Made by a program: the position numbers and the translations under genes. The notes below the pieces were generated by a model. It did no database searches. It was not told the origin of the DNA and worked only from the letters and a program-made list of their open reading frames with translations. Below are positions 1 through 10,167 of a DNA stretch of 64,000 nt, in pieces. The DNA is from Candidatus Enterococcus moelleringii (GTDB lineage: Bacteria; Bacillota; Bacilli; Lactobacillales; Enterococcaceae). Each line of letters opens with the position of its first letter. Position 1 is the first letter of the stretch. Where the stretch lies: positions 62,001 to 126,000 of the forward strand of contig NZ_JAFREM010000018.1 in assembly GCF_017377575.1 (NCBI RefSeq), written 5' to 3'.

Positions 1-216
1 TTTTTGCGCCGTTTCTACCCTGAACAGCTAAAAGAACGCTACAAGCTTACGGATGAAGAAATATTCCAAGAACTGCCGGAATTATTGATGCTGATTGCCA
101 AAAAACGCGGCTTCAAAGATGATTATGAGCGAGCTAGCGAAATGATGATTATCGAATTACGTCAAGGAAGATTAGGTCGTTACACCTTGGATCGTTTTGA
201 GGAGTATACAGAATAA
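1..216 (+). CDS. rbgA: Ribosome biogenesis GTPase RbgA (YlqF), C-terminal fragment
   Basis: The reading frame is open from base 1, so only the last 71 codons lie in the window. The encoded tail (KKRGFKDDYERASEMM followed by RQGRLGRYTLDRFE) matches the helical C-terminal domain of RbgA, the circularly permuted GTPase that acts in late 50S ribosomal subunit assembly; the GTP-binding motifs lie upstream, outside the window. Its stop overlaps the rnhB start in a TAATG junction, so the two are translationally coupled. The rbgA-rnhB order is conserved in Bacillales and Lactobacillales, which supports the call. The call rests on a short tail plus synteny. Confidence 0.85.
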   Translation, partial: FLRRFYPEQLKERYKLTDEEIFQELPELLMLIAKKRGFKDDYERASEMMIIELRQGRLGRYTLDRFEEYTE

Positions 217-980
217 TGGAGAAACTTTCAATTCAAGCAGTCAAGGAATTGCTGTTGGAGATCAATGACGAACAAGATCCGCGACTGGCACCGTTAAAAG
301 CGGACGAACGCAAAGGGGTACAAACTGCTTTGCAGCAGTGGCAAAAGCGTCAGGCGAAAGCAGCAGCTTTAGTCACTAAGTATCGTGAGATGTCTAGTTT
401 CGAAGAAGAAAAGAAAGCATTAGGTTTTCAAGCTATTGCCGGAATTGATGAAGTTGGGCGGGGGCCATTAGCCGGTCCGGTTGTCGCCGCGGCAGTCATT
501 TTAAATGACAATCATCAAATACTTGGCTTAAACGACTCGAAACAGCTGTCAGCAGCTAAACGTGAAGAGCTGGTAGCAGAAATTAAAAAGCATGCCCGAG
601 CAATCGGAATTGGCGAAGCAAGTGCCGCAGAAATTGATGAATTGAATATTTATCAAGCCACTAAAGTTGCGATGCAGCGAGCTCTTGATCAGTTAGACGT
701 TCAGCCTGATTGCTTACTGATTGATGCGATGGTATTGGACAACGGCCTCCCGCAAGAAAAAATTATTAAAGGTGATGCCCGATCCGTATCGATTGCCGCC
801 GCCAGCATTATCGCAAAGGTCTATCGGGATAAAATGATGGCAGATTATGGCCAGAAATATCCAGCCTATGGTTTTGAACAAAATGCCGGCTACGGCACGA
901 AACAGCACCTAACGGCGATTGAAGAATTCGGCGTGTTACCTCTGCATCGAAAAACTTTTGCACCAATTCGAAAAAAATAA
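216..980 (+). CDS. rnhB: Ribonuclease HII
   Basis: RNase HII removes RNA from RNA-DNA hybrids and single ribonucleotides misincorporated in DNA. The protein has 254 residues, typical for Firmicute RnhB. An N-terminal helical extension of about 70 residues precedes the catalytic core. The core starts with GIDEVGRGPLAGPVV (Asp78-Glu79 being the first acidic pair), followed by NDSKQLS and LLIDAM, which supplies a further acidic residue, and later DARSVSIAAASIIAKV. The start ATG overlaps the rbgA stop. It is followed after 58 bp by dprA, so RNA-primer clean-up and DNA-uptake processing genes are adjacent, as in related genomes. Confidence 0.96.
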   Translation: MEKLSIQAVKELLLEINDEQDPRLAPLKADERKGVQTALQQWQKRQAKAAALVTKYREMSSFEEEKKALGFQAIAGIDEVGRGPLAGPVVAAAVILNDNHQILGLNDSKQLSAAKREELVAEIKKHARAIGIGEASAAEIDELNIYQATKVAMQRALDQLDVQPDCLLIDAMVLDNGLPQEKIIKGDARSVSIAAASIIAKVYRDKMMADYGQKYPAYGFEQNAGYGTKQHLTAIEEFGVLPLHRKTFAPIRKK

Positions 981-1038
981 AATCAAATCTCTCTTTTTGG
1001 ACTATCTTATATTAGACAGTCAGAAAAGAGGGATTTTT

Positions 1039-1896
1039 TTGGAAAAAACACTATTTTTATTACGCATGAGTGTAACACGTGGTATAGGTCCGGTCACAAA
1101 GCAAAAGATCTATCAGTATGCTAAGAAATTGGATTGTTGGCAGTTTTCTGCGGCTGAATTATTTCCTTTAACTCGTGGAAAAGGGCTTGGTGACTGGGAC
1201 AATTGGACAAACGACAGATTGCAAGAAATTTTGGCGAACCAGCAGCTGATTACGATTGAAGATGAGGCCTATCCTGAGCAGCTACGTTTAATTCCCGTTC
1301 CACCATTAGTATTGTTTTACAAAGGAAATTTGGAGTTGCTGAAAAGAGAGGGGTTGTCAGTTGTCGGAGCTCGTTTGGCTTCGGATTATGGTTATGGGGT
1401 GCTTAAGCGATTTATGCCAGAAATGATCAAGCGGCAATTTGTGATCGTCAGCGGATTAGCCAAGGGCATCGATTCCTATGCCCATCAATTTGCAATATCA
1501 AATCAAGGAAAAACTATCGGAGTGATTGGCACCGGATTAGATATCTGCTATCCTAAAGAAAGTGGTAATTTACAAATAGAGATGACTAGAAATCATTTAG
1601 TGTTAAGCGAATATCCTGAAGGTACGCCGCCTGCCAAGTTTCATTTTCCGATGCGTAATCGGATTATTGCCGGTTTGGGCCAAGGTGTACTAGTAATCGA
1701 AGCCAAGCAGAAGAGCGGTTCTCTGATCACTGCTCAGCAGGCTTTGGACTACGGGAAAGAGGTTTTTGCGGTACCGGGAAATATTTTAGACGGCCGTTCA
1801 GCCGGCTGCCATCAGCTGATTCAAGATGGTGCTGTTTGTGCTGAAAAGGTACAAGATATTCTCGATTCTTTGCAATTATTGAAAAAAATTTATTAG
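1039..1896 (+). CDS. dprA: DNA-processing protein DprA
   Basis: DprA (Smf) loads RecA on incoming single-stranded DNA during natural transformation. The protein has 285 residues from the TTG at 1039, which I prefer over an upstream in-frame ATG inside rnhB because GAGGG sits 8 nt before it and the start gives MEKTLFLLRMS, the usual family N-terminus. An N-terminal helix-hairpin-helix-like region is followed by the Rossmann-type core: SGLAKGIDSYAHQ, GVIGTGLDICYP and PMRNRIIAGLGQG. The family also occurs in species not known to be competent, so competence is not implied. A strong promoter for topA begins just after its stop. Confidence 0.94.
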   Translation: MEKTLFLLRMSVTRGIGPVTKQKIYQYAKKLDCWQFSAAELFPLTRGKGLGDWDNWTNDRLQEILANQQLITIEDEAYPEQLRLIPVPPLVLFYKGNLELLKREGLSVVGARLASDYGYGVLKRFMPEMIKRQFVIVSGLAKGIDSYAHQFAISNQGKTIGVIGTGLDICYPKESGNLQIEMTRNHLVLSEYPEGTPPAKFHFPMRNRIIAGLGQGVLVIEAKQKSGSLITAQQALDYGKEVFAVPGNILDGRSAGCHQLIQDGAVCAEKVQDILDSLQLLKKIY

Positions 1897-1903
1897 TCGT
1901 TAC

Positions 1904-1932
1904 TTGACAAATAAAAATCGAATCGCTATGAT
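1904..1932 (+). promoter_or_regulatory. Sigma-A promoter of topA
   Basis: TTGACA at 1904-1909 and TATGAT at 1927-1932 are separated by exactly 17 bp, close to the consensus. It starts 7 bp after the dprA stop and gives topA its own transcript. A second TATAAT-like box lies at 1963-1968 without a well-spaced -35. Confidence 0.8.
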
Positions 1933-1998
1933 AGGCTACGATTTGTCAGTAAATTTCCTGTATATAATAGAAGAAAAAAATTAGGGAGGCAAAAGTGA

Positions 1999-4077
1999 TT
2001 GGCCTATAAATATTTAGTGATTGTAGAATCACCTGCAAAAGCAAAAACAATTGAAAAGTATCTTGGAAGAAATTACAAAGTAGTAGCGAGTGTTGGACAC
2101 GTGAGAGACTTGCCAAAAAGTAAAATGGGGATCGACATTGAGAACAACTACGAACCTCATTACATTTCCATTCGTGGTAAAGGCGATGTCATTAAGAGCT
2201 TGAAGCAAGCTGCGAAAAAAGCCCAAAAAGTATATCTCGCAAGTGACCCGGATAGAGAAGGGGAAGCTATTGCTTGGCATTTGGCATTCTTACTGGGATT
2301 GGATCTTGAGGACAAAAACCGCGTAGTCTTTAACGAAATCACCAAAGATGCGGTCAAGGCAGCGTTCAAAGAACCTCGTTCAATTGATGTTTCATTAGTA
2401 GATGCTCAACAAGCGCGTCGTGCCTTAGACCGATTAGTTGGCTACTCTATTTCACCAATTTTATGGCGTAAAGTGAAAAAAGGCTTGAGTGCTGGCCGGG
2501 TACAATCGATTGCTTTAAAAATCATTATTGACCGTGAACAAGAAATTCGGGAATTTATTCCAGAAGAGTATTGGAGTATCGACGGCAACTTTAAAAAGCA
2601 AACAAAAAAATTCAAAGCCAATTTTTGGGGTGTGGACGGCAAGAAGAAAAAATTGTCGAATGCTGAAGCAGTCAAAGAAATTACCCAACGAATTGACGGC
2701 AAAGATTATCAAGTAACCAAAGTTGAGAAAAAGGAACGCAAACGCAATCCGGCTCAACCATTTACTACCAGTAACATGCAACAGGAAGCGGCCCGCAAGC
2801 TGAACTTCCGTACCCGCAAAACGATGATGGTGGCACAACAGCTTTATGAAGGGATTTCATTAGGTAAGCAAGGGACTGTCGGTTTAATTACTTACATGCG
2901 TACCGATTCCACGCGAATTTCGGATACGGCCAAAGCTGAAGCTGCTGAATTCATCGAAAACAAATACGGCAAAGAATATTCTCAGCATAATGCCCGGAAG
3001 ACTAAAAATCCTCAAGGGTCACAAGATGCCCATGAAGCGATTCGTCCAACCAGTGTGATGCGGACACCGGATGAAATGAAACAATATTTAGACAAAGATC
3101 AATTGAAATTATATACGTTAATCTGGTCTCGGTTTGTGGCTAGTCAAATGACGGCTGCGGTAATGGACACAATGAAAGTGACACTGGAACAAAACGGCGT
3201 GATCTTTATCGCCAACGGTTCTAAGATCAAGTTCAAAGGGTTTATGCAAGTGTATGTTGAAGGCCGCGACGATGGCAAAGAAGACAAAGAAAATATCTTG
3301 CCGGAGCTTATTGAAGGGGACGTTGTTCAATCAGTGAGCATCGAACCGAAACAACACTTTACTCAGCCGCCAGCTCGCTACAGTGAAGCGACATTGATTA
3401 AGACCTTAGAAGAAAACGGCGTAGGCCGTCCTTCTACGTATGCACCAACTTTAGACACGATCCAACGACGGTACTATGTGAAGTTGACCCAGCGGAGATT
3501 TGAACCGACAGAACTTGGTGAAATTGTCAATTCACTGATCGTGGAATTCTTCCCGCAAATTGTCGATGTTAACTTTACCGCTGAGATGGAAAATGACTTA
3601 GATAAAGTCGAAGAAGGCAAAGAAGAATGGGTTAAAGTAGTTGACCGCTTCTATCGACCTTTTGAAAAAGAATTGGAAAAAGCTGAAGATGGCATTGAAA
3701 AGATCCAAATTAAAGATGAACCTGCCGGCTTTGACTGTGACGTCTGCGGACATCCAATGGTGATCAAGCTGGGGCGTTATGGTAAATTTTATGCCTGCAG
3801 CAATTTCCCAGAATGCCGCAACACTAAACCAATTATTAAAGAAATCGGTGTAGAATGTCCTGTTTGTCACAAGGGACAAGTTGTTGAAAGAAAATCGAAG
3901 AAAAATCGGTTGTTCTACGGCTGTTCTCGCTATCCAGATTGTGATTTCACTTCTTGGGATAAACCAGTTGGTCGTAATTGTCCGAAATGTGACAACTATT
4001 TAGTCGAGAAAAAAGTAAAAGGCGGCAAACAAGTAGTCTGCATCAATGGCGATTACGAAGAAGCCGTTCAAAAATAG
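1999..4077 (+). CDS. topA: DNA topoisomerase I
   Basis: Type IA topoisomerase that relaxes negative supercoils through a 5'-phosphotyrosyl intermediate. The protein has 692 residues. An N-terminal TOPRIM domain ([17 protein letters not shown] and [12 protein letters not shown]) is followed by the cleavage core with the catalytic Tyr299 in [13 protein letters not shown]. The C-terminus has three zinc-ribbon repeats starting CDVCGHP, CPVCHKG and CPKCDN; the last one looks degenerate, retaining three cysteines. It starts with TTG at 1999, supported by GGGAGG ten bases upstream. trmFO follows 17 bp downstream and probably shares its transcript. Confidence 0.97.
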   Translation: MAYKYLVIVESPAKAKTIEKYLGRNYKVVASVGHVRDLPKSKMGIDIENNYEPHYISIRGKGDVIKSLKQAAKKAQKVYLASDPDREGEAIAWHLAFLLGLDLEDKNRVVFNEITKDAVKAAFKEPRSIDVSLVDAQQARRALDRLVGYSISPILWRKVKKGLSAGRVQSIALKIIIDREQEIREFIPEEYWSIDGNFKKQTKKFKANFWGVDGKKKKLSNAEAVKEITQRIDGKDYQVTKVEKKERKRNPAQPFTTSNMQQEAARKLNFRTRKTMMVAQQLYEGISLGKQGTVGLITYMRTDSTRISDTAKAEAAEFIENKYGKEYSQHNARKTKNPQGSQDAHEAIRPTSVMRTPDEMKQYLDKDQLKLYTLIWSRFVASQMTAAVMDTMKVTLEQNGVIFIANGSKIKFKGFMQVYVEGRDDGKEDKENILPELIEGDVVQSVSIEPKQHFTQPPARYSEATLIKTLEENGVGRPSTYAPTLDTIQRRYYVKLTQRRFEPTELGEIVNSLIVEFFPQIVDVNFTAEMENDLDKVEEGKEEWVKVVDRFYRPFEKELEKAEDGIEKIQIKDEPAGFDCDVCGHPMVIKLGRYGKFYACSNFPECRNTKPIIKEIGVECPVCHKGQVVERKSKKNRLFYGCSRYPDCDFTSWDKPVGRNCPKCDNYLVEKKVKGGKQVVCINGDYEEAVQK

Positions 4078-4094
4078 CGTAAGCGAGGAATAAA

Positions 4095-5393
4095 ATGGTA
4101 AAAACGGTGAATGTTATCGGTGCAGGACTTGCTGGGAGCGAAGCTGCTTGGCAGCTGGCTCAGGCAGGTGTACCGGTTGATTTATATGAAATGCGCCCGG
4201 TGCTGTCAACGCCGGCTCATAAAACGGAAAAATTTGCTGAATTAGTTTGCAGCAATTCTTTGCGAGGCAACAGTCTAACTAACGCTGTGGGTGTTTTGAA
4301 GGAAGAAATGCGTCGACTAAACTCAGTGGTTATCCACTCGGCAGATGAAACTGCTGTACCAGCTGGTGGTGCGCTAGCAGTGGATCGTGAAGGCTTCTCA
4401 GCCTTGATTACGGAAAAAGTAAAAGGTCATCCTTTAGTTACAGTGCACAATGAAGAAGTGACGACTTTACCAGAAGGTATCACGATCATCGCGACTGGAC
4501 CTTTAACTTCTGAAACGTTAGCCGAAGAAATTGCTGAATTTAACGGCTCTCATGGTTTTTACTTTTACGATGCAGCTGCACCAATCATCGATGGTACGAC
4601 CATCGATCGTGAAAAGGTTTATTTGAAATCTCGCTACGATAAAGGCGAAGCCGCATATTTAAACTGTCCAATGGACAAAGATGAGTTTATGGCGTTTTAC
4701 GAAGCATTGATTGCGGCAGAAGTTGCCGAATTAAAAACCTTCGAAAAAGAAAAATTCTTTGAAGGGTGCATGCCGATTGAAGTCATGGCTAAACGTGGAG
4801 TGAAAACGATGCTCTTTGGTCCGATGAAACCCGTTGGATTGGAAGATCCTAAAACAGATAAACGACCTTATGCGGTGATTCAGCTGCGCCAGGATAATGC
4901 AGCAGCTTCCATGTACAACATGGTTGGCTTCCAAACCCATTTGAAATGGGGCGAACAAAAACGCGTATTCCGCATGATTCCAGGCTTGAAAAATGCTGAA
5001 TTCCTGCGTTATGGTGTGATGCACCGCAACAGCTTTATGAATTCACCGGAACTTTTGCGTCCAACCTATCAAAGTCGCAATCGGGATGATTTATTCTTTG
5101 CTGGTCAAATGACGGGTGTTGAAGGCTATGTTGAGAGTGCAGGAAGTGGTTTGGTTGCTGGAATGAATGCAGCTAGATTAGCAAAGGGCGAACCGTTACT
5201 GGAATTTCCGCAAGAAACAGCTTTAGGGGCAATGGCTTATTACATTACCCATGCTGAAGGGAAACATTTCCAGCCAATGAATGCTAATTTTGGTTTGTTC
5301 CCTAGTTTACCAGAGCGAATTAGAGATAAAAAACTGCGTTACGAGACATTAGCGCAGCGAGCTTTAGATGCTTTAGCTCAAATGGATATTTAA
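4095..5393 (+). CDS. trmFO: Folate-dependent tRNA (uracil-54-C5) methyltransferase TrmFO
   Basis: TrmFO (Gid) makes ribothymidine at tRNA position 54 using methylenetetrahydrofolate and FAD, the usual route in Firmicutes. The protein has 432 residues. The FAD-binding motif is [17 protein letters not shown] at the N-terminus. [12 protein letters not shown] and [15 protein letters not shown] hold the two conserved cysteines of the family. The C-terminal FAD-contacting stretch is [16 protein letters not shown]. The gene lies between topA and xerC, the standard order in lactic acid bacteria, and is followed by a hairpin terminator. Confidence 0.97.
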   Translation: MVKTVNVIGAGLAGSEAAWQLAQAGVPVDLYEMRPVLSTPAHKTEKFAELVCSNSLRGNSLTNAVGVLKEEMRRLNSVVIHSADETAVPAGGALAVDREGFSALITEKVKGHPLVTVHNEEVTTLPEGITIIATGPLTSETLAEEIAEFNGSHGFYFYDAAAPIIDGTTIDREKVYLKSRYDKGEAAYLNCPMDKDEFMAFYEALIAAEVAELKTFEKEKFFEGCMPIEVMAKRGVKTMLFGPMKPVGLEDPKTDKRPYAVIQLRQDNAAASMYNMVGFQTHLKWGEQKRVFRMIPGLKNAEFLRYGVMHRNSFMNSPELLRPTYQSRNRDDLFFAGQMTGVEGYVESAGSGLVAGMNAARLAKGEPLLEFPQETALGAMAYYITHAEGKHFQPMNANFGLFPSLPERIRDKKLRYETLAQRALDALAQMDI

Positions 5394-5403
5394 AATAAAC
5401 GAG

Positions 5404-5436
5404 ACCTGTTGCAGAAAATGCAGCAGGTTTTTCTTG
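5404..5436 (+). terminator. Rho-independent terminator after trmFO
   Basis: ACCTGTTGC pairs with GCAGCAGGT (one G-U pair) around an AAAAT loop, followed by a T run. It closes the topA-trmFO transcript. Confidence 0.8.
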
Positions 5437-5494
5437 CGGTTTCTAAGGAATTGTAAACAAATTCGTGAAAACTCAATAAATTCTGACAATTTAA

Positions 5495-5523
5495 TTGTAT
5501 TTAAAATCTGGTTGTGCTAAATT
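5495..5523 (+). promoter_or_regulatory. Possible promoter of the xerC-hslVU-codY operon
   Basis: TTGTAT (5495-5500) and TAAATT (5518-5523) with a 17-bp spacer lie 25 bp before xerC, after the trmFO terminator. Both boxes are only fair matches. Confidence 0.35.
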
Positions 5524-5548
5524 TGGAATATGTTTGTGAGGTGAGGTT

Positions 5549-6448
5549 TTGACAAACGAAGAACGAATTCAAGAATTTATGCGTTATTTGATCACAGAGC
5601 GAGGTTATTCGGTTAAAACAAAAGAAGCGTATTTGCGAGATTTGCAGGATTTTTGTGATTTCCTAAAGGACTCCGGAAATGAAGAACTGCTGACAATTGA
5701 TCATTTAGATGTACGCGTTTACTTAGCTTATTTGAATGATCAGGAATATAGCCGGAATACGATTAGCCGCAAAATTGCCAGTCTGCGTTCCTTTTATCAG
5801 TACTTGCTGAGACGGGAGCAAATCGCGGAAAATCCTTTTTCCTACGTTCACTTGAAGAAAAAGAAAAATCGCCTGCCGCGCTTTTTTTACGAAAAGGAAT
5901 TGGACGTCCTATTTCAAAGTGCGGAAGGGGACAAGCCGCTGGATCAGCGAAATCGGGCATTACTAGAGGTGTTATACGGTGCAGGGCTGCGGGTCAGCGA
6001 ATGTGCCAATTTGACGTTCTCTGTTATTGACTTTGATAACAGTGTTATGCTGATTCACGGAAAAGGCAACAAAGACCGCTATGTACCGCTAGGCTCCTAT
6101 GCAGCGGATGCGTTGCAGGAATATCGGCTAGACGGTCGTAAAAAGATCATGGAGCATTTTGGTAAAGATCACGATTCGGTCTTTATCAACCATCGTGGAG
6201 AACAGATTACACCAACTGGAATTGAATACGTATTGAATCAGCTGATTAAAAAAAGCAGCCTGAATTCAACCATTCATCCCCATATGCTGCGGCATACCTT
6301 TGCGACTCATTTATTGAATAATGGGGCGGATTTAAGGACAGTCCAGGAATTGCTGGGGCATGCGAATTTATCCACGACTCAAATTTATACCCATGTGACA
6401 AAAGAAAGCTTACAAAAAAGTTATCGCTCGTTTCATCCACGAGCTTGA
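5549..6448 (+). CDS. xerC: Tyrosine recombinase XerC
   Basis: XerC-type tyrosine recombinase (CodV in Bacillus), which with its partner resolves chromosome dimers at dif. The protein has 299 residues: an N-terminal SAM-like core-binding domain (residues 1-90) and a catalytic domain with GLRVSEC (Arg), [10 protein letters not shown] (Lys), [12 protein letters not shown] (His-Arg), [16 protein letters not shown] (His and the nucleophile Tyr280). The start is TTG at 5549 with a GAGGTGAGG purine tract just before it. It heads a xerC-hslV-hslU-codY cluster, the same order as Bacillus codV-codW-codX-codY, so this is the housekeeping enzyme and not a mobile-element integrase. Confidence 0.94.
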   Translation: MTNEERIQEFMRYLITERGYSVKTKEAYLRDLQDFCDFLKDSGNEELLTIDHLDVRVYLAYLNDQEYSRNTISRKIASLRSFYQYLLRREQIAENPFSYVHLKKKKNRLPRFFYEKELDVLFQSAEGDKPLDQRNRALLEVLYGAGLRVSECANLTFSVIDFDNSVMLIHGKGNKDRYVPLGSYAADALQEYRLDGRKKIMEHFGKDHDSVFINHRGEQITPTGIEYVLNQLIKKSSLNSTIHPHMLRHTFATHLLNNGADLRTVQELLGHANLSTTQIYTHVTKESLQKSYRSFHPRA

Positions 6449-6465
6449 AATTAGGAGGAATACCA

Positions 6466-7011
6466 ATGTCAGAATCACAATTTCATTCAACCACTATCTG
6501 TGCTGTAGAAAAAGATGGTAAATTAGCAATGGCTGGCGACGGTCAAGTTACTATGGGCCAACAGGTAGTTATGAAAGGCACTGCGCGCAAAGTACGCCGT
6601 ATTTACAACGATCAAGTAGTTGTTGGCTTTGCTGGAAGCGTAGCAGATGCATTTACCCTGGAAGAAAAATTTGAAGGAAAACTAAACGAATACAATGGCA
6701 ACCTGCAGCGAGCGGCAGTTGAACTGGCGCAAGAATGGCGCACACAGCAAGCTATGAAAAATTTAGAAGCACTGCTGATTGTTATGAACAAAGATGAAAT
6801 GCTGCTGGTTTCAGGCAACGGGGAAGTCATCGCTCCTGATGACGGCATTTTAGCGATCGGATCAGGTGGCAATTACGCACTGGCTGCTGCTCGTGCTTTA
6901 AAACGACACAATCCCGAAATGTCAGCTAAAGAAATTGCCGAAAGTGCTTTGAACATTGCGGCAGATATTTGTGTCTTTACAAACCATAATATTATTGTTG
7001 AAGAGATGTAA
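6466..7011 (+). CDS. hslV: HslV (ClpQ/CodW) peptidase subunit of the HslUV protease
   Basis: Proteolytic core of the two-component HslUV protease. I start it at the ATG at 6466 (181 residues), because AGGAGG lies 7 nt upstream; a longer frame overlapping xerC has no such site. The N-terminus reads [14 protein letters not shown], so the TTI that forms the active N-terminus in Escherichia coli is preceded by seven residues after the initiator Met. This resembles Bacillus CodW, reported to work as an N-terminal serine protease. Downstream motifs [15 protein letters not shown] and FAGSVADAF are typical. It pairs with hslU 13 bp downstream. Confidence 0.95.
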   Translation: MSESQFHSTTICAVEKDGKLAMAGDGQVTMGQQVVMKGTARKVRRIYNDQVVVGFAGSVADAFTLEEKFEGKLNEYNGNLQRAAVELAQEWRTQQAMKNLEALLIVMNKDEMLLVSGNGEVIAPDDGILAIGSGGNYALAAARALKRHNPEMSAKEIAESALNIAADICVFTNHNIIVEEM

Positions 7012-7024
7012 AGGAGAATGTTGA

Positions 7025-8419
7025 ATGTCAGAAATAAATAAAACGCCAAGAGAGATTGTCAGCGAGTTGGACCAATATATCATCGGTCAGAACGATGCAA
7101 AGCGTTCGGTTGCAGTCGCACTACGCAATCGTTATCGCCGGATGCAGCTGGAAGAAAGTATGCAGCAGGAAGTTACACCCAAAAATATTTTGATGATTGG
7201 GGCTACTGGTGTCGGCAAGACTGAGATTGCTCGTCGTTTGGCTCGCATCGTTAAGGCACCTTTTGTAAAAGTAGAAGCGACTAAATTCACCGAAGTAGGT
7301 TATGTAGGCCGAGACGTTGAATCAATGGTCAGAGACCTAGTGGAAAATGCGATTACGATTGTGGAAAAACAACAGTACTCACAGGTTTACAGCAAAGCGC
7401 TAAAACGGGCTAACAAACGGCTGGTTAAAGCGTTAGTTCCGGGTATAAAACGGGAACAAAAGAAATCCAACAACCCGTACGAGCAAATGATGAACATCTT
7501 TAATCAAAGCCAACAGGCTGAACCGCAAGAAGAATTGACGGAAGAAATCAAAGTTAATCGCAAGACGATTTTAGAACAGTTGGAAAAAGGGCAGCTGGAT
7601 AGTCGTGAAGTGACCATTGAGGTCGATGAACCGAAAAAAACTATGCCGATGAACAATGGCTTAGAGCAGATGGGGATCGATTTGAATGATACCCTGGGGG
7701 CCTTAACACCCACTAAGAAGATCCAACGCACAGTGACGGTTAAAGATGCACAAGAATTACTAGTTAAGGAAGAGCAAGCTAAATTAGTCAATGAAGCGGA
7801 TATCCACACTGCGGCTATTAAACTAGCTGAAAGCTCAGGCATCATCTTTATCGACGAAATCGATAAAATTACGTCAAAATCTCAGCAAAATTCCGGCGAA
7901 GTTTCTCGTGAAGGGGTTCAACGAGATATCTTGCCAATCGTAGAGGGATCACAAGTAAACACAAAATATGGCGCTATTCAAACGGATCATGTGCTGTTTA
8001 TTGCTAGTGGAGCCTTCAGCTTCTCGAAACCGAGCGATTTGATTCCAGAATTGCAGGGGCGCTTCCCAATTCGTGTTGAGTTGGATGATTTAACAGCTGA
8101 AGATTTTGTTCGCATTTTAACCGAACCGAACAATGCATTGATTCAACAATACATTGATTTGATTGGAACAGAAAATGTTAAAGTAATCTTTACGCAAGAA
8201 GCGATTGAAAAATTAGCTAAAATTGCCTTTGATGTGAACCGCGAAACAGACAACATTGGTGCTAGACGTCTGCATACGATTCTAGAAAAACTTCTGGAAG
8301 ATTTGCTGTTTGAAGCACCGGATATGCAAATGGGTGAAATTACAATTACTGAAGCTTATGTCGATGAGAAGTTGGCTTCAATTGCTCAAAACAAAGACTT
8401 AAGTCGTTATATTCTATAA
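7025..8419 (+). CDS. hslU: HslU (ClpY) ATPase subunit of the HslUV protease
   Basis: AAA+ unfoldase that feeds substrates to HslV. The protein has 464 residues. Walker A is GATGVGKT (residues 59-66), Walker B is GIIFIDEIDK, and the sensor region is GRFPIRVELDDL. The I-domain lies between them, roughly residues 110-230, and is lysine/glutamine rich. The pore-loop motif GYVGRDVES and the C-terminal LSRYIL tail, which docks between HslV subunits, are both present, so the complex should be functional. It is co-transcribed with hslV, and codY follows. Confidence 0.96.
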   Translation: MSEINKTPREIVSELDQYIIGQNDAKRSVAVALRNRYRRMQLEESMQQEVTPKNILMIGATGVGKTEIARRLARIVKAPFVKVEATKFTEVGYVGRDVESMVRDLVENAITIVEKQQYSQVYSKALKRANKRLVKALVPGIKREQKKSNNPYEQMMNIFNQSQQAEPQEELTEEIKVNRKTILEQLEKGQLDSREVTIEVDEPKKTMPMNNGLEQMGIDLNDTLGALTPTKKIQRTVTVKDAQELLVKEEQAKLVNEADIHTAAIKLAESSGIIFIDEIDKITSKSQQNSGEVSREGVQRDILPIVEGSQVNTKYGAIQTDHVLFIASGAFSFSKPSDLIPELQGRFPIRVELDDLTAEDFVRILTEPNNALIQQYIDLIGTENVKVIFTQEAIEKLAKIAFDVNRETDNIGARRLHTILEKLLEDLLFEAPDMQMGEITITEAYVDEKLASIAQNKDLSRYIL

Positions 8420-8434
8420 TTTGGAGGGGAAATG

Positions 8435-9223
8435 ATGGTAACCTTATTAGAAAAGACACGCCAGATTAACAAGCTGATGCAGCAAAAAAATGCTTTTGAA
8501 CCAGCAGCTGAACTGCCGTATAACAATATGGCTCGTATCCTGGGGGATGTGCTGGATTCATTGTCGTATATTATTGATTCGAAAGGGAAACTCTTAGGCT
8601 ACAATGAAAAAATTGATATCAATAATGATCGAGTAAAATCGTTTCTTGTTGATCGGCAGTTTCCCGATAGTTATGTGGGTGAGTTGACGCAGGTTGTTAA
8701 AACTGAATCGAATATCCCAAGTGGCAGTTCTGGAACAGCCTTTCCAACCGAGCGTGCTCAGTATTATCCTAATGGGGTAACCACCATTGTCCCAATCTTT
8801 GGTTCTGGCGAACGCTTAGGAACAATTATAATTGCTCGAACAGATGAATCGTTTACTGAAGATGATTTGGTGTTAGCAGAGTATGGTGCTACAGTTATTG
8901 GTATGGAAATTTTGTATCAGCAATTCTTGCACGTAGAAGAGAATGTGCGTAGCCAAACCGCAGTTCAGATGGCAATAAGCACGCTTTCTTACAGTGAATT
9001 GAAAGCTGTCAAAGCAATTTTTGAAGCCTTGGAGGGTGATGAAGGACGCTTAACTGCCTCTAACATCGCAGATAAAATCGGTATTACCCGGTCAGTCATC
9101 GTGAATGCTTTGCGCAAATTAGAGTCAGCAGGTATTATTGAGTCACGCTCGCTAGGTATGAAGGGAACTTATTTGAAAGTATTGAATCCTTTGTTTAAAA
9201 AGGAATTGGTTCGACATCACTAA
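8435..9223 (+). CDS. codY: GTP- and branched-chain-amino-acid-sensing regulator CodY
   Basis: Global repressor of nutrient-limitation genes in Firmicutes. From the ATG at 8435 it has 262 residues (MVTLLEKTRQINKLMQQ); the adjacent ATG at 8432 is possible but lies too close to GGAGGGG. The N-terminal GAF domain, where isoleucine binds, spans about residues 1-155. The C-terminal winged helix-turn-helix reads ASNIADKIGITRSVIVNALR and KLESAGIIESRSLGMKG. The position after xerC-hslV-hslU is diagnostic. No CodY box could be assigned with confidence in this window. Confidence 0.96.
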   Translation: MVTLLEKTRQINKLMQQKNAFEPAAELPYNNMARILGDVLDSLSYIIDSKGKLLGYNEKIDINNDRVKSFLVDRQFPDSYVGELTQVVKTESNIPSGSSGTAFPTERAQYYPNGVTTIVPIFGSGERLGTIIIARTDESFTEDDLVLAEYGATVIGMEILYQQFLHVEENVRSQTAVQMAISTLSYSELKAVKAIFEALEGDEGRLTASNIADKIGITRSVIVNALRKLESAGIIESRSLGMKGTYLKVLNPLFKKELVRHH

Positions 9224-9240
9224 GAGAGGCGGAAGAGCTT

Positions 9241-10110
9241 ATGACAGTAATAATTAAAAATGACTATTTACAGGCAGCAATCAATGAAAAAGGGGCCGAG
9301 TTAACTAGCTTGAAGGCAAATGAGATCGAGTATATGTGGCAGGCAGACCCAGCATTTTGGGGCCGCCACGCACCGATTCTATTCCCCTTTGTCGGCCGTT
9401 TGAAAGATGATCAGTATAGTTATAAAGGAAAAACTTATCCGATGTCGCAACATGGCTTTGCTCGTGACGAGATGTTCCAAGTAAAAGAACAAACGGAAGA
9501 AAAAGTCGTTTTAGTCTTGGAAAGCAGCGAGAAGACTAAGGAAGTCTATCCTTTTGATTTTCTATTAACTGTCAGTTATGAAGTTTGGGGTGAAGGCCTG
9601 CGTGTACGTTTTGAAGTAGACAATACGGGAGACGACGAAATGCTGTTTGCTTTAGGCGGACATCCGGCTTTTAATGTTCCGATGGATAAAGGGCTGGACT
9701 TTGAAGATTACTTCTTTTCTTTTTCACCGCAAAAATCACGGGTGAAAATTCCTTTAGAAGGACCTTATGCCAATTTGGATCAAAAAACGCTTGGTCAAAC
9801 CAATACGAATATTCGAATTAGCCATGATCTGTTCCAAAATGATGCGCTGATTTACGAAACAAAAGGTCTGAATACCTTTACTATTAGTGCAGAGGACTCG
9901 CCGCATAGTGTTACACTGGCGTATAACCATATTCCTTATGTAGGTTTGTGGTCGCCTTATCCCAAAGAAGCACCCTTTATTTGTATCGAACCATGGTGGG
10001 GCTTCGCGGATACCGTGGACAGTACCGGCAAACTAGAAGAAAAACCAGGAATGAATCGCTTGGCAGCTGCTGAGAAATTCAAAACCCAGTTTTCAATTAC
10101 CGTAAGATAA
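9241..10110 (+). CDS. LacX-type aldose 1-epimerase family protein
   Basis: Predicted galactose-mutarotase-fold protein of 289 residues of the LacX subgroup. Visible features are the N-terminal beta-rich start (AINEKGAELTSLKA), GRHAPILFPFVGRLKDD, the conserved SQHGFARDEMF, GGHPAFNVP and the C-terminal FICIEPWWGFAD. The His residues in QHGFAR and GGHPAF and the Glu in CIEPW match the positions used by mutarotases. It probably interconverts sugar anomers, but the substrate cannot be read from sequence. It starts 17 bp after codY behind AGAGGCGG and may be the last gene of that operon. A bidirectional terminator follows. Confidence 0.85.
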   Translation: MTVIIKNDYLQAAINEKGAELTSLKANEIEYMWQADPAFWGRHAPILFPFVGRLKDDQYSYKGKTYPMSQHGFARDEMFQVKEQTEEKVVLVLESSEKTKEVYPFDFLLTVSYEVWGEGLRVRFEVDNTGDDEMLFALGGHPAFNVPMDKGLDFEDYFFSFSPQKSRVKIPLEGPYANLDQKTLGQTNTNIRISHDLFQNDALIYETKGLNTFTISAEDSPHSVTLAYNHIPYVGLWSPYPKEAPFICIEPWWGFADTVDSTGKLEEKPGMNRLAAAEKFKTQFSITVR

Positions 10111-10125
10111 AAAATAGGATCACAA

Positions 10126-10152
10126 AAAAACGCCGAGAAATCGGCGTTTTTT
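10126..10152. terminator. Bidirectional terminator between codY-lacX unit and plsY-nudix unit
   Basis: AACGCCGA and TCGGCGTT pair perfectly around a GAAA loop, with A and T runs on either side, so it can stop transcripts from both directions. Confidence 0.88.
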
Positions 10153-10167
10153 ATATAAACTATAGTT

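Noticed and set aside
2029-3879. Several minus-strand frames within topA
   Set aside because: topA is fully conserved in frame across this stretch and the opposite frames show no family motif.
5549-6448. Phage or element integrase
   Set aside because: Length, motif set and the codV-codW-codX-codY order identify it as the chromosomal XerC; no attachment-site repeats flank it.
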